Source of the DNA: Cytidiella melzeri | Taxonomy: Eukaryota; Basidiomycota; Agaricomycetes; Polyporales; Irpicaceae | Reading direction: 5' to 3' | DNA: 64,000 nucleotides | NCBI GenBank assembly: GCA_022592445.1 | Contig: JABYQR010000244.1 | Location: forward strand, 1 to 64,000 | Notes under the pieces: generated by a model | Told to the model about the DNA's origin: nothing | What the model saw: the letters and a program-made list of their open reading frames with translations, nothing else | Database searches by the model: none | Position numbers and translations under genes: made by a program | Part shown: piece after piece, positions 45,801 through 57,400 of the stretch | Position numbering within the stretch: the first letter of the stretch is position 1 | How the letters are laid out: every line of letters starts with the position of its first letter

Positions 45801-47882
45801 TACTGGGCTGAAGGCGATTATGGTTCCCTCCGCCTGAAGCTCGTGTCGACCACGGATGATCCCGATCGAGAAAGGCAGCGCAAGGACCGTGAGATGTTGA
45901 ATGGTTTCTTCAGCTTCCCACAGCAGGGCACAGACGCGAAGAAGGACAAAACGGTTAAAAACGAACGGCATACCATCAAACGGGTTTTCGAATTGACGAA
46001 CCTCAAGTATCCCCACATGCCTTCACGAATGGTGACACAGCTACAATACCTTGATTGGCCCGACCTTGATGTACCGAAAGACCCGAAAGGACTCTTGGAG
46101 TTGATGGAAGAGGTTGACGAGATAGTCGAAGGAACTCGGTTGAAGGGCGACATGCGATGGGGCGAAGGTCCATTGAAGCAGCTGCCGACTAGTACCCCGC
46201 CAGAAGAGCGTTCACACTCTATTTCGACAGACACAGTCGACGCCGCCACTGGCATCTCGCATCACGCCGCTGGACGTGCGCCGGTTCTTCTGCATTGCTC
46301 GGCAGGTGTGGGCCGCACTGGTGGCTTCATCGCTATTGATGCTGTTTTGGACGGTGTTCGTAGGGAGATGCGTAAGCGTCGTGAAAGGAACAAAGTCAGC
46401 CACGGATCGGGTGACAATAGTAGCGGCAGTCGTAGTTCGCTTTCGTCCCCTGAGGGCGACGCGTCGATGGACATTGACAGCAGCGTCCAGAGTCCTAGAG
46501 GCATGCAGGATGGTGGTTCGACTTTGTCGGTTTCAGGGGGTGGAGGTAATCAGGTCCACGTACCAGTTGTTGAGTCTGGCAATGGCCAGTCACTGATGGA
46601 TGTAGACATCGAGCCCAAGGCTAGCTCAAGTCCGCCATCAGATGATGTCGACGTCAAGGCTTCGGGACCGTCTGGTATCTTGAAGCCCTCGCCCGCGCTG
46701 CTGCAAGAAATGAAGGGCGCACACGCGAAGTATCATGCTGCCGCTGCAGACAGGGAGACAAAAATTGGTCAATCACCTCATGCTAGCACTAGCGGTGCTT
46801 CTTCCTCTACAAGGTCGGGCGCTGTAACTAGCTACAGTGCGGTGTCTTCAGCTCACACAAGTACAACAAGCTTCTCGCCATCCGCGAAACCTGTAGGCCG
46901 GTCGACCGGGCACAATAGACACGACGATAGCAAACCTGTTGAAGCGCGCAAACCTTCCAAGAACCCACCCAACTTACCTACGTCAACTGCCTCTGCTACG
47001 TTGGATTCGTGGCGCACGGCAGTGAGCAATACGCAGAGTCATGCATCTCCACGTTCTAATACGCCGAGTGCGCTGCCTACTTCACTACAGTCTCCGATGT
47101 CGATTCAAGACACAGTGCTTGCAAACCCGCGGGGTATGGCGTTCGACTACATGGAGCCCAGGATCTTGCACGGCAACGGTTCACCGCCGCTGTTGTCTAC
47201 GTACCACGAGCCAATACGTAGGGTCATTGAGGACATGCGTGAGCAGCGGATGAGTCTTTGCCAGAGCTTGAGGCAGTATGTCTTCGTGCACCGTGCGATC
47301 ATTGAAGGCGCTTTGAGAATTGTGGACGAGGAAAAGCGCAGGGAGCGCGAGGAGCTGGTGCGCCAGAGGGCTGCGGCTGCGGCCGAAGATGTCGAAATGT
47401 CGTTGTCGAACGCTCCCGTTGCCAATCGAAGGCGCGTTGTGTCCGGTAGATCTGTGGCCAGTCATAGAGGTACAGGGTTTCCTATCTCGCCTACTCCGCT
47501 ACGCGCCTCTGGCTTGATCCGCGTCGAGGATGACGGGCTGGGTCCAGCCATTGTCCTGGAGGAACGCGGTTTGCGTGGCAGTCCACTCTCGCAGGTTGTC
47601 AGCGCCGATATTTCGATGGATGCTTCCCCGTTGTCCACTAGTCCTGTCTCGCCTAGGACAAAAAGACAAGCGAGCCCGGCCGAGCTGACGTCGGAAGATG
47701 CCAGAGGCGAACCTAGGCTGGTCAAGAGGGCGAGTGTCAAGAGGAGGCCGGTCACGCCGCCAGCTAAAGAGGGTGGGGAAGGCAGCGGTACTGGAGGAAT
47801 GACGATGGGGTCCCTGATGCTCACTTCGCCGCCTTCTCATCCCGCTTCTTCCAAAGTCAATTTCTCGGCCGTCGGTTCATAG
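42876..47882 (+). CDS. Rhodanese plus protein tyrosine phosphatase (Pyp/Ptp-type MAPK phosphatase)
   Basis: Likely exons: 42876-43703, 44108-about 44450, 44506-45410, 45479-45643, 45722-47882 (about 1,460 aa). The N-terminal rhodanese-like domain (TTLVIDIRPHNAYALARLP, SILVYDADSG, FWLKGGFKAVW) lacks an obvious catalytic Cys loop and may dock a MAP kinase, as in yeast Ptp3 and fission-yeast Pyp proteins. Long Ser/Pro-rich linkers follow, then NPFFDNIRQNLEL and the PTP domain: YRNIWPFEHARVRL, DYMNASYIQPLG, YIATQGPLP, WPD loop LDWPDLDVPKD, P-loop HCSAGVGRTG (catalytic Cys at 46296-46298). About 260 residues later comes the Q-loop part REQRMSLCQSLRQYVFVH, so a large low-complexity insert splits the domain. 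The exon 2 donor is uncertain. Confidence 0.9.
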
Positions 47883-49033
47883 TTCGTCATCTTCACCCAC
47901 CCATTCGCATACCCCATGTCCTCAATCATATTCCCTCATATTGGGCTGTCGCTTGCTTCTCAATTGTGCTATCGTTTTTTTTTTGCAGTATTGTATCATC
48001 TTGCTTTTTACCATCTGGTCTGGGATGTTATGGACGTTCGGGTCGTAGTGGTTGTTCTCCGTTGCAAGCTATGTTCACGATATAACGCCATCCCCTGCCC
48101 ACGTGGAGTACCAGCTCTATAGCATTTTAATTGTTGTGTTATGTTCTCGTCGAGGTTTTTTTGTAGGTACAGTCTTTGTTAAGCGTTTCGCCCTTGCATC
48201 TCCCATTTACATGCACCAATGCGTGTCCTCATCACGCCCGCTCATGTCTGTGTGTACACATCGCTGCTTTGTCCTTTTTCCACAATCATCAATCCATCTT
48301 CATAGCATATCTTTGTACTGTTCTCCATATGTCTGACGAGTCATGTACGTACTAGTAGCAAATGCATGGTACTGTCGAGGTTACAGCTGAAATGATCCCC
48401 GTGGTATTCTAGGAAGGGCGGTTGGCTCATTGTCTCCGAGTGCCAATGCTTTGGCTTCGTTTGGAGGTGCTAGCAGCTTCGCTAACTAAAGTCAGAGGTG
48501 GTAGTACTGACTACATAGCGGACACACTCCGACAGAGAGATTTCGGTACGAACTTCCGTATGAAAATGCTAAAGTAGCCGTGAAGAAGCTCTGGCTATTT
48601 ATTCGCATGTAGATTGTGAACGTATAGTCTAGATGAAAACATGTCCTGATCATTTTTTTTCACGCATTTATACGCCACGATTCTTTGCATTCGCAGTTAG
48701 TCGTGAGTTCAATTACTGGTAGTCAACGCATAGGCAGGCGCAACAAGGAATTGGTGGTGGTGTCATTCGAGAAGGCACAAGTACCCAAGGTTATAACTAC
48801 GTTTAACTATCAAGTTAAGTACAGGCCGAAGAGCGTTGTTTCTGAAAGACCTTCCCATTTAGGACGGATGTGGTATACGTAAAGCCTTGCATGTGATTGG
48901 ATCTCGTGATTACATAATTTAAGAGAGTCTCTATTTCGCACGACGCCCGCCGTCGCTCGTCTTTGCTTTCCACCGTACTCATCCATTCTTGTACCGACCT
49001 CGATAACGACCTAGACGACCTCTTAACACTGCC
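47883..49033. other. Intergenic, no gene supported
   Basis: It holds the 3' UTR region of the phosphatase and the promoter side of ISA1. Short T-rich runs (47973-47982, 48652-48660) occur. No coding text, RNA gene or repeat was recognised. Confidence 0.5.
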
Positions 49034-49791
49034 ATGGCTGCCGTCTCTTCTCGTCTGCACAGAGCCCAACACGCATCGCGGCTGCTCGCTTCACACCTTT
49101 CGTCCTCACATTCCATCTGCACACCAATACATCGACACGCCATGATGTCTGCCTTTTCACCCAACTCCATAAACACAACACTACCACTTCCGCGAAGTAA
49201 GCCCATACTTGGAGAAACGGCTCCCGTGGTTATACCCTCTACGTCGCGGCCGTCGGTGAAGGATTTGTCAGCGGATGCAGCTTCCCCACAAGTTGCTGCG
49301 CGTCCTCCACCTATACCCAAGGCAGAGCGTCCTAGGCCAAAGATACGAGCAGCGAAGGCTGCCATAAGCATGGCGAGTCTTTCCAAATGATATAACCTTT
49401 GAATAGTACTTCATGGCGTTTATAGACACCCGCAGCTGTGGAACGCTTGAAGGCACTCATGAAGAGCCCCACGCCACAACATCTTCGCATAGGCGTTCGT
49501 AACAAGGGATGCGCAGGCCTTTCGTATCATTTGGAGTACGTTGATCAGGCTGGGAAGTTTGACGAAGTGGTGGAGCAGGACGGGGTGAAGGTGCTCATAG
49601 ACAGCAAGGCGTTGTTCTCGATCATTGGAAGTGAGATGGACTGGACAGAGGATGCGTTGAGGTGCGGACAATATGCTTGGCTTGAGGGTCATACCTCACG
49701 CTCTAATCTCTACAGTGCGAAGTTTGCGTTTAAGAACCCCAATATCAAGGACGCATGCGGCTGTGGAGAATCCTTCACTGTCGGTTCATAA
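49034..49791 (+). CDS. ISA1: Mitochondrial A-type iron-sulfur carrier Isa1
   Basis: Isa1 works with Isa2 and Iba57 to make [4Fe-4S] clusters in the matrix. Exons 49034-49372, 49426-49661 and 49716-49791 give 216 aa. The N-terminus (MAAVSSRLHRAQHASRLLA) is a likely presequence, followed by a Pro-rich stretch. The A-type core has TPAAVERLKALM, RIGVRNKGCAGLSYHLEYV (first ligand Cys), VLIDSKALFSIIGSEMDW and CGCGESF (the other two Cys). Intron 1 starts GCGAGT rather than GT, a GC-AG intron; any GT donor nearby would break the frame. Intron 2 is GTGCGG...ACAG. Confidence 0.93.
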
Positions 49792-51092
49792 TTTCGCTCA
49801 TCCCATTGCGACATCACTTGGGATATATTACAAAGCTAATTACCTGTCGCCACTCACGCTTGTATTGATAATTTGTACTTGGACCCTCTGACCCTTGCCT
49901 CCAGCATCGGGCTTGTTAACTTCCGGCTTTGCAAGATTATACTGCACATGTATATGCCCACTATGTTGGCCTACACTGCTTGGCGTTATAAAGTGCAGTT
50001 GCACAATTATTTGTGCTGCCATGAGACACTTCTTTCTGATTTGACTTTCACACCGTGACGATCAGCCACACACCTGTGCTGAGGTACGGGCATTGTGTCA
50101 TGCTGGCTCAATGAGGTTGTTCACCAATAGCAGGGCATTTTGGAACACTTGTTTTCCTGTTCAAGTTGATAAAGGTCTGTGCATAACATGTCCTGGATGG
50201 CCTGACTAGCCCATATTATTTGCATTTTACCTCTAGTTTACACCTCGCAAACCCTTTGCAAACCCCTTGCACATGTATTAGATGTCCATACCACTTGGCT
50301 AGAGGCTCTACACGGTCATGTTACTTGCTGCTATGTCACACTGGCATGTGACTTAGCTTATGTAAGACCACATGGCCACAACCACATGGCTCAGCCCAAA
50401 GCTAGGGTTCAAGAATCAACATCATAGATACTGATCACATGGACTCCTATTGTTCTTTCACTATTGTTCTCTTTATTGTAGAGTGTTCTCACAGGGGTGG
50501 GAACGGAATACAATAAATGGTCTCCTTTTAGATAATTTCTCTCATGAGTAGAGGTCTTGGCAGAGTCCACACAATAGCTATTGTTCTCCCTTAGGTAGCT
50601 CTATTGTTTTTTCTTCACACGGCTTCTTGCAAAGCCTGCCCTTAACATGGAGTGTGCACAGGTCCCTGAAGTCTATATAAGATGCTGCATGTACGCTCCT
50701 AGCCCTCCATCTCAACCTCTTGGTCTTTACTGGACCAGGTAAGCAGAAACCTGTCTTGTACTACATAGCTGATAGTCACGATACTAACTTGGTATTTACT
50801 GAGCTAGGAATCTGGATAAGGTCTATAGCTGGTGAAAGCATTGTGCTACACGCCTGCCACCACCTCGTTGTTGCATTCCACTTTGTGTCCCTGTTTGTGA
50901 AATCGAGCCCTGTCTCTGTGCCATAACAGATTTACATGTAAGACCATAATTTATACTAGTGGTAGTGTGGCTGGCATGTGGCAGGTATAATCTGTGAACT
51001 GATGAAGCTGTATCTGCCGCTTCATCGGTAAAACTTGGCAGAGAGATCAAGTGGCAGATTTGATTGTATTATTATATACTTCCATGTATGAG
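49792..51092 (+). repeat. Degenerate LTR-type repeat (about 50090-50935), related to 51740-51905
   Basis: The stretch has no gene. gactagcccatattatttgc and gctgctatgtcacactggca recur, diverged, at 51745-51765 and 51860-51880. Repeated tattgttct units (50448-50610) and a core-promoter-like gtctatataagatgctgc (about 50670) make an LTR origin likely. I could not define the termini or a target duplication. Confidence 0.5.
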
Positions 51093-51097
51093 TAAAC

Positions 51098-51597
51098 TGT
51101 CAAGAACACAACCAAACTCTATGAAGAGCAAGGAAGTGATGATGGGGAGTGAGGAACAACGAGCAAACTCACGTGAACGATGACAACAGGGGAAGTGATG
51201 ATGAGGAAAGGGGGAGAGACGACGACGAGGGAGCAGCTGATAATGAGCTAAAGATCAGGATTATATTAGTACAATGATGGACCTAGTACAAGGTGGACGT
51301 CACCTAAAGACCAGGAGGTAGAATCTGAGGTCTTTAGGAAGCTACAGGGTAGGTTTATATACATCTCAGACAAGAACCCCTGGTACCGGGTCTGTACTCC
51401 TAACACTGCCTTGGGAACGTATGGTGTGCTATGGTGTGATGTTCTACAATGTTTCACAATGTTCCAGCACCTTCTATGATCATGTGACCAGTCTGTCACA
51501 TGTACTTGATCACATGCAGGTGCCATGTGCCATCGATAAGATAAGATAAGGAAAATAAAAAGGAAAAGAAAAGGAAAAAGTGTGCATGTTCATGACA
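51098..51597 (-). repeat. Solo LTR of the element E family, TSD TAAAC
   Basis: It is the reverse complement of the element E LTR (TGTCAAGAACAC ... GCATGTTCATGACA, 500 bp), flanked by TAAAC at 51093-51097 and 51598-51602. No internal sequence is left. Confidence 0.92.
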
Positions 51598-51602
51598 TAA
51601 AC

Positions 51603-52392
51603 TTTTGTGCTAGACTTACATAGATAACTCAGTGTTGTTCAATTTAGGAACTGGAGAAGAGACATGGGAGCATATGTGCAGCATAATCCAAGAATTGTGT
51701 GGATACTTAATATATTTGTTAACATTACCTTGTTCTTGTGGATTGCCCGACTAGCCCTTATTTGTGGCATTTTATCTCTATTTACCTTTGCAACCCCCTT
51801 GCATGTCTATTAAGTGCCCATATCACGTAACTTAGATGCTCTACATTGTCACATCACTTGCTGCTATGTCACACTGGCATGTGACTCAGCTTATGTAAGA
51901 CATAGTTTGTAAGCTGCTGCTGCCACATCGAGCCAATTTTCCCTTTTTGGTGTGGTAGCGGGGAGTAGGCAAACTTACTTGAAATTCATGCACACGTGGT
52001 ACACACATCTCTTCTTGGTGAATTGGTTTGGAGAGGAATAACTGTGCAAGGCTTGTGGGTTTTTTTTCAGAAAATTGTGGTAGTGACAAGTTAGCATTAA
52101 TAAGTGTTGCACACAGGAAGTGAAATACAAGTAGTGTGTTGATGTATGATACAAGCAAAGTCTTAAGAACTAGGTATTTCATTCATGTTGCTCTCCTGCT
52201 GTAACGCAGCTGTCATTGTCCTGCCCACTTTTGTGCAATTGTATGCGTTTCATCACATTCACGTGACTGCCAATTTGCTAACCTATTTGATCCAATGTAA
52301 CAAGAGACATTCTAAGCCATTGCCCATACAGACATCTGCATGTCTGCCCGTACAATCCTCATCAAAGCACTGCAGAGTGTTGGTTCAGACTT
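51603..52392. other. No gene; diverged LTR-type sequence in part
   Basis: Bases 51740-51905 are a diverged copy of 50200-50365 (gctgctatgtcacactggca, gtgactcagcttatgtaaga). The rest shows no gene or further repeat. Confidence 0.45.
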
Positions 52393-52397
52393 GGTAA

Positions 52398-53067
52398 TGT
52401 CACAGATTTTCAATGTTTCTACAAGACTTGCCTTACCAGGCAATGGTATTATTGGGAATATTTAAGCGCTTATCTGGCGCTTATCAGGTGCTTATTCCGG
52501 CGCTTATTCTCAGTGCCTATCAATTGATGCGCTGATGTGCCTCCTGTCTCTGATGCGCTGATGCGCTCCTTTCCTTATCTGTGTATCACATGATAGAACT
52601 CTCTGGAACCTTGTGGAACATGCTGGAACTATGATGTCATAGTATAGAACATTCTATTAGATGATGTCATAGTTCTTAGAACCTTCTGGAAAAGTCTAGC
52701 CTTGTCTTAGAACAAGCTAGAACAAGTCTAGCCTTGGGACTGGGTCATGGGGTCAGGTCATGGGGACAATTGCTATTTGTTGATTATTGAAGTGGCACCA
52801 CTAGGGAATAGGGCATGCTTAGTAAGGTAGATTACTTCGCTTACTCATGTAGGTATTAGGGGTCTTAGGGTAGTACCTGGGGTCCTCCCCTTCATGTATA
52901 TATAGAGGCACTCCTGAGGGCATATCCCCTCAGTCTTATCCACTCTGTTGAACTAGGACTACTCAGTACCCACCAGTACTTCGCTCACCACACCTCTTAC
53001 TCTCTATCTCACACTATCTCCCCCAAGTTTATCAACTTACCTGGTGAGTAGTAACCTTACTGTTACA
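52398..53067 (+). repeat. Solo LTR (family C), plus orientation, TSD GGTAA/GGTGA
   Basis: It starts TGTCACAGATTTTC and ends CCTTACTGTTACA (670 bp), the same family as 7786-8515 in reverse. Flanks GGTAA (52393-52397) and GGTGA (53068-53072) differ at one base, so the duplication has probably decayed by one mutation. TATA-like tatatatagagg lies near 52898. Confidence 0.85.
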
Positions 53068-53120
53068 GGTGAGTGACAAAAGCATGGCAAAGGTGTTTTG
53101 AGAAGGCAGTGGTGAGCTGT

Positions 53121-53342
53121 TTAATATATGGTGCTGTATTTGCTCTGATTATGATGTGTACTAGTGTAACTATGCCTTTTAGATGGCAGCTTCTCCCAGG
53201 TGTTCAATATACACTCCATGTGGCCCAATATATTCTTGCTCTTGGAAAATGATTTTTTGGCAGGCCAAATTATGGTCCTCCAAGGTGCCCAGCAATGATC
53301 CAGATAGAATGGAGCAGTATAGCTTTGCATCCATCCTCCCAT
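53121..53342 (-). pseudogene. Tc1/mariner-type transposase fragment
   Basis: The minus-strand text DGRMDAKLYCSILSGSLL, GTLEDHNLACQKIIFQEQEY resembles the catalytic-domain stretch just before the second Asp (family text LYxxIL ... SLEDHG ... FQQDN) of Tc1-like elements. Here the expected QQDN reads QEQE, so the second Asp is lost. Both sides are cut by other repeats. Confidence 0.55.
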
Positions 53343-53590
53343 CAGAAAGGAGGAAAAATACACAGAGAACAGCCACTACCTTGGAAAGCCAATGAGAGAA
53401 AAGACCGTCAAGGTGCAGAAACAAGGAACAATAGAAAGGTGAAACATGAGGCAAAGATCAATAGAGAAGGGGTTGAACCCGAAACAGGGGATAGACGGAG
53501 TTGGATCCGAAACAGGGGATAGACGGGGTTGGACCCAAACCAGGGGATAGATGGGGTTGGACCCAATGGAGTGGTAACGGAGGTCTTATG
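53343..53590 (-). repeat. Reverse partial copy of LTR A with an expanded 28-bp repeat
   Basis: On the minus strand it matches about 1612-1826 of the plus strand of LTR A, including ggctttccagagtagtggct-type sequence. The short unit gttggacccgaaacagggga occurs about three times here and twice in LTR A. Confidence 0.8.
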
Positions 53591-53659
53591 GTTCAGCCAC
53601 AATATATGACAAATGAGTGGCAGCTATGTACCATATCTCCCTAATTTGAGTAGTATATA

Positions 53660-54390
53660 GCGTCGGCTATTAACAATACATGGTACCACATTTGCATGGG
53701 TGCTAACTTTTTTCCTGTTCATACATTCAGCAAAAAATGAGGCCAAACCAACAATGCTCTTGTATTTATAGGAGTAGTATATACACGGGAGCTACACAAT
53801 TGGTTCTCATTGTTGTGTGTGCAACCCACATGGAAGCAATGGGGAATGACCTCATTTGGTCGGACCTACCCCCATGTATAGCAGTGTCATTTGGGTATGT
53901 GCTAAGATGTCTTGCCCCGCCTTTTACGTACCAGCCCATATATATAGCAGAGGGTGTTTAGGATACATAAAACAATATTTGCATGTGTACCAATTACTCT
54001 GCTATGATGTATTCAGTGTGAAATGCATTTGAACCAAGGTTCATTTTGCATTCATGGGAGCGCAATATACACGGGAGCTACACAATTGGTTCCCATTGTT
54101 GTGTGTGCAACCCACATGAAAGCAATTGGGAATGACCTCATGTGGGCGGACCTACCCCCATGTATAGCAGTGTCATTTGGGTATGTGCTAAGATGTTATG
54201 CCACGCCTTTTACGTACCAGCCCATATATATAGCAGAGGGTGTTAAGGATACATAACACGTTATTTGCATGTGTACCAATTACTCTGCTATGATGTATTC
54301 AGTGTGAAATGCATTTGAACCAAGGTTCATGTTGCATTCATGGGAGCACAATATACACGGGAGCTGCACAATTGGTTGTCATTGTGTTGA
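53660..54390. repeat. 286-bp tandem repeat, about 2.5 copies
   Basis: The landmark acacgggagctacacaattg starts at 53783, 54069 and 54355, exactly 286 bp apart. The units also share ccatgtatagcagtgtcatt and acgtaccagcccatatatat. The first copy is more diverged, with traces back to about 53660. The array stops a few bases before the 3' end of the KDZ transposase gene, so it may be the subterminal part of that transposon. Confidence 0.85.
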
Positions 54391-54446
54391 TAAGATCTAC
54401 ACCGTAGCTGAAAGAGGAGTTCGGAGTCTATCTGATGGTGAATAGT

Positions 54447-57400
54447 CTACCTTGTTTGAACATGATACAGCTGTATGTAAGAGTCAAATGTTTTGCATCT
54501 TTCATAGAACTTGTGCCACATCTCAGTTTGCTTGTATGCATAGCACTCATGCCCTGGTCTTTGTGCAGTTTCAGCTGCTTTGGCCCGATCCTTCCAAATA
54601 TTCTCTTGATGCTTGAACCAATTCTTTGTCATGAGCATATCTGTAGCACATTGCTGTACCTCTTCACTCCAACGATCTCGACGCTGTTTGGCACGCAGCC
54701 ACATGATTCTATGAACTTGACAAAGAAAAATCAGACAAAATGTCAAAAGGTAGATTTGTTACTTACATTCTTGCAGCCATTTACTGCTATTTTCCTTTCT
54801 TCCATCTTTGATCAGCCAAAACCAAGGCATCATGTCTCTGCGTTGACCTGTTCGATTCTCCTCTGTGATGTCTTTGTTTACAGTGAGGTGTTTGTCCTTC
54901 AATTCCTTATACAGACTTAATTTGTCTGAGGCTAGTTGTACCAGTGCCGTCCGAGCTATGCGGTAAGACAGAACTGCCTTGTTGATCTGAACAAGGAAGT
55001 GTCATCTTGGCTTTTATCCGGGTGTTGCAAATTGATCCCATACCTTGTCCTGCACAAGCTTGATGTTTCCCCACAGACGTGTTCTACCCGTGGAAGAGGT
55101 TGCATGAGGCAACTGAGCCCGATAAATCAATGCCTTGTATGCCAGACCATTCCGGAGTCTTTTGAGAGCATCATTTGCCTGACCTTCTCGAAGAGACAAT
55201 TCATACTTAGACCATTTCTGCATCTGAAGGCCCTTGCAAGCATCAACACCAATCAACGAGGGCAGAAAAAGCCTATCTGCTACAGCAGATAAATTGCCGT
55301 CATCATCTAGCTCATCATCATCATCATCATCCTCTAGATCCTCCCAATGTGATGCAAAAACACCATGATGTCCAGTATCTTCGGTTGAACTGCGTTGAGC
55401 GGCCTCATCTTCAGCATCAGAGGATGCAGAGCCTGATTCTGTGTCACTGAGAAGCTGATTGTCTGCATCTGGAATATCGCCTTCAAAAACATAACACATA
55501 TTGTGGACAGGAAGTTGCAGCATCTCCTGAATCTTCGTCCAGTGCTCTGTTGGTATGACCTGTTGAGCTTCAGCCATACACTTGGCAATGTTGGCTGAGA
55601 GCTTGATGTCTTCTTTTCTCGGTTTGTCTACCTGAGATTGAATCAAGAAGCCTTTTTCCAGACGCCTCTTTTCCCAGACATGTATGTGTCTGAAGTGATA
55701 ATTATTAAGCAACAGTCAGTGGGATGTCATATCATGTACATGTACATACGCTTACTGCGTTTGCTGTAGTCGGATGGCGTCATCAAGCCATGCAATGATA
55801 GTAGTTTGCTCAATCCTGTTTGTCTTCTCCATCAATTGATTCTTCAAATCAGTTTGTGTTGGAGCTAGTCATGGTTAGAGAATCATAGATCAAGTGAAGC
55901 AACATAAGTACCTTTATCCATGGACACCTCAAATATCCTCAAGTGCTCGCCTCTCATCGTCAAAGCATCTCTTTCTTGCTGTTTCAAACTCTCTTGATCC
56001 ATGTCCGGGGGTAGTGCTTTGCTTAGATCGTCAAATGCGCTCTCTGCCTGTTGAAGCCCTGTCAATGCGCCCTTCAGCCTTTTGAGCAGCGCTCCAACTG
56101 AAGAGTAGAATTGTAAGTAAGGAAGTATCATTGTATGTGATGTAACGTACTGCATGAAACTAGCTTTCGCCAATTATGATCTCGGATCTGATGATCCAGT
56201 GCTTCTCTTCGATGTTCAAAAGACATTGACCGCATAGATTGGACAATTCCCTTCAATGGTCCCCAAATGGTCTCCATGAGTTCTCCATCCAACTGGCCAG
56301 CACCACGGATATAGTTCAACGTATGTGTGACATAACACTGCTGAACGTGTGCCGAGAGGTGGAATTTGCCTACTGCGTATTCTATTCCATTTGTGGGAAT
56401 CGAATCCGGCAGAGAAAGACCCTTGTTGGCTGCCAGCCTATCTTGAAAGCGTTTTCGCCACTGGCAGCAAACATCATAGATGATGAGAAGCGACTGGAGC
56501 TCCTGACTGTTGAAACTGCTCCCTTTGCCAATGCTGTAGTCCATATACATCTGCCTGCAAAAATACCTGGTCAGAGCTCATGCAAGGAAGACAAAGTCAA
56601 AAAATGTGTGCTTCGGAGAAAGCAGTGCTTGTATACATATGCTATAGCATGTTGCAGATACTGTATGTTTTTAGCAAAAGCGCAAGACATATAAAAATAC
56701 ATAGGTGCATACATGCATTGCTTGAACACAAAACGCGAGAAAAATAAATTTCAAGGCTGACATGCAAAAACAACATGTATGCATGCCTTGAGCCTCACGA
56801 GTGCCGTGAGCTCTCATGCAGAGCTGGACACATATATACCATACATGATGGAACTTCACATGTAGATGGCAGTTTGTATGCAAAGCTTGCCACATTATTA
56901 CGATCCGATCCGATCACGTGATCGGCACCGGACATCCGACATCCTTATCCTCGCACAGCCACATCCTCAACTCGTCACACGGTCCAACACCGATGTTTCT
57001 CCGATTTACCTTGTGCTCGCTATCACCGGTTTCATCAGTTGTAGATATCCCTTTGTACTTTTTCTCCGAATTTCCTCCGACTCCAATTATTCGCCTGATC
57101 TAATCCTCTCTTGTCTCGGACCATACACGCATGCCTTATCGGACTTACAACTTCTAGTACTATATAACCAGACTCAATTGTACAGTAGAAGTTCAAGTTC
57201 GAATATCGAATAAGATCCCCATCCTATTCCTACCTCTTCATTCGACTTCACTTGCTGAAGTTGTCTTACTCGTCGCTGCCCGACTTCTGTTCTGAAACTC
57301 TTCCTCCGACATCGTCTTTGCCGACCCCGAGTCTCCGAGGCCGAACCCTTGATCTTGCTGAGTCCAAATCCGAGTCACCGAGGATTCATGAGAGGCGCAA

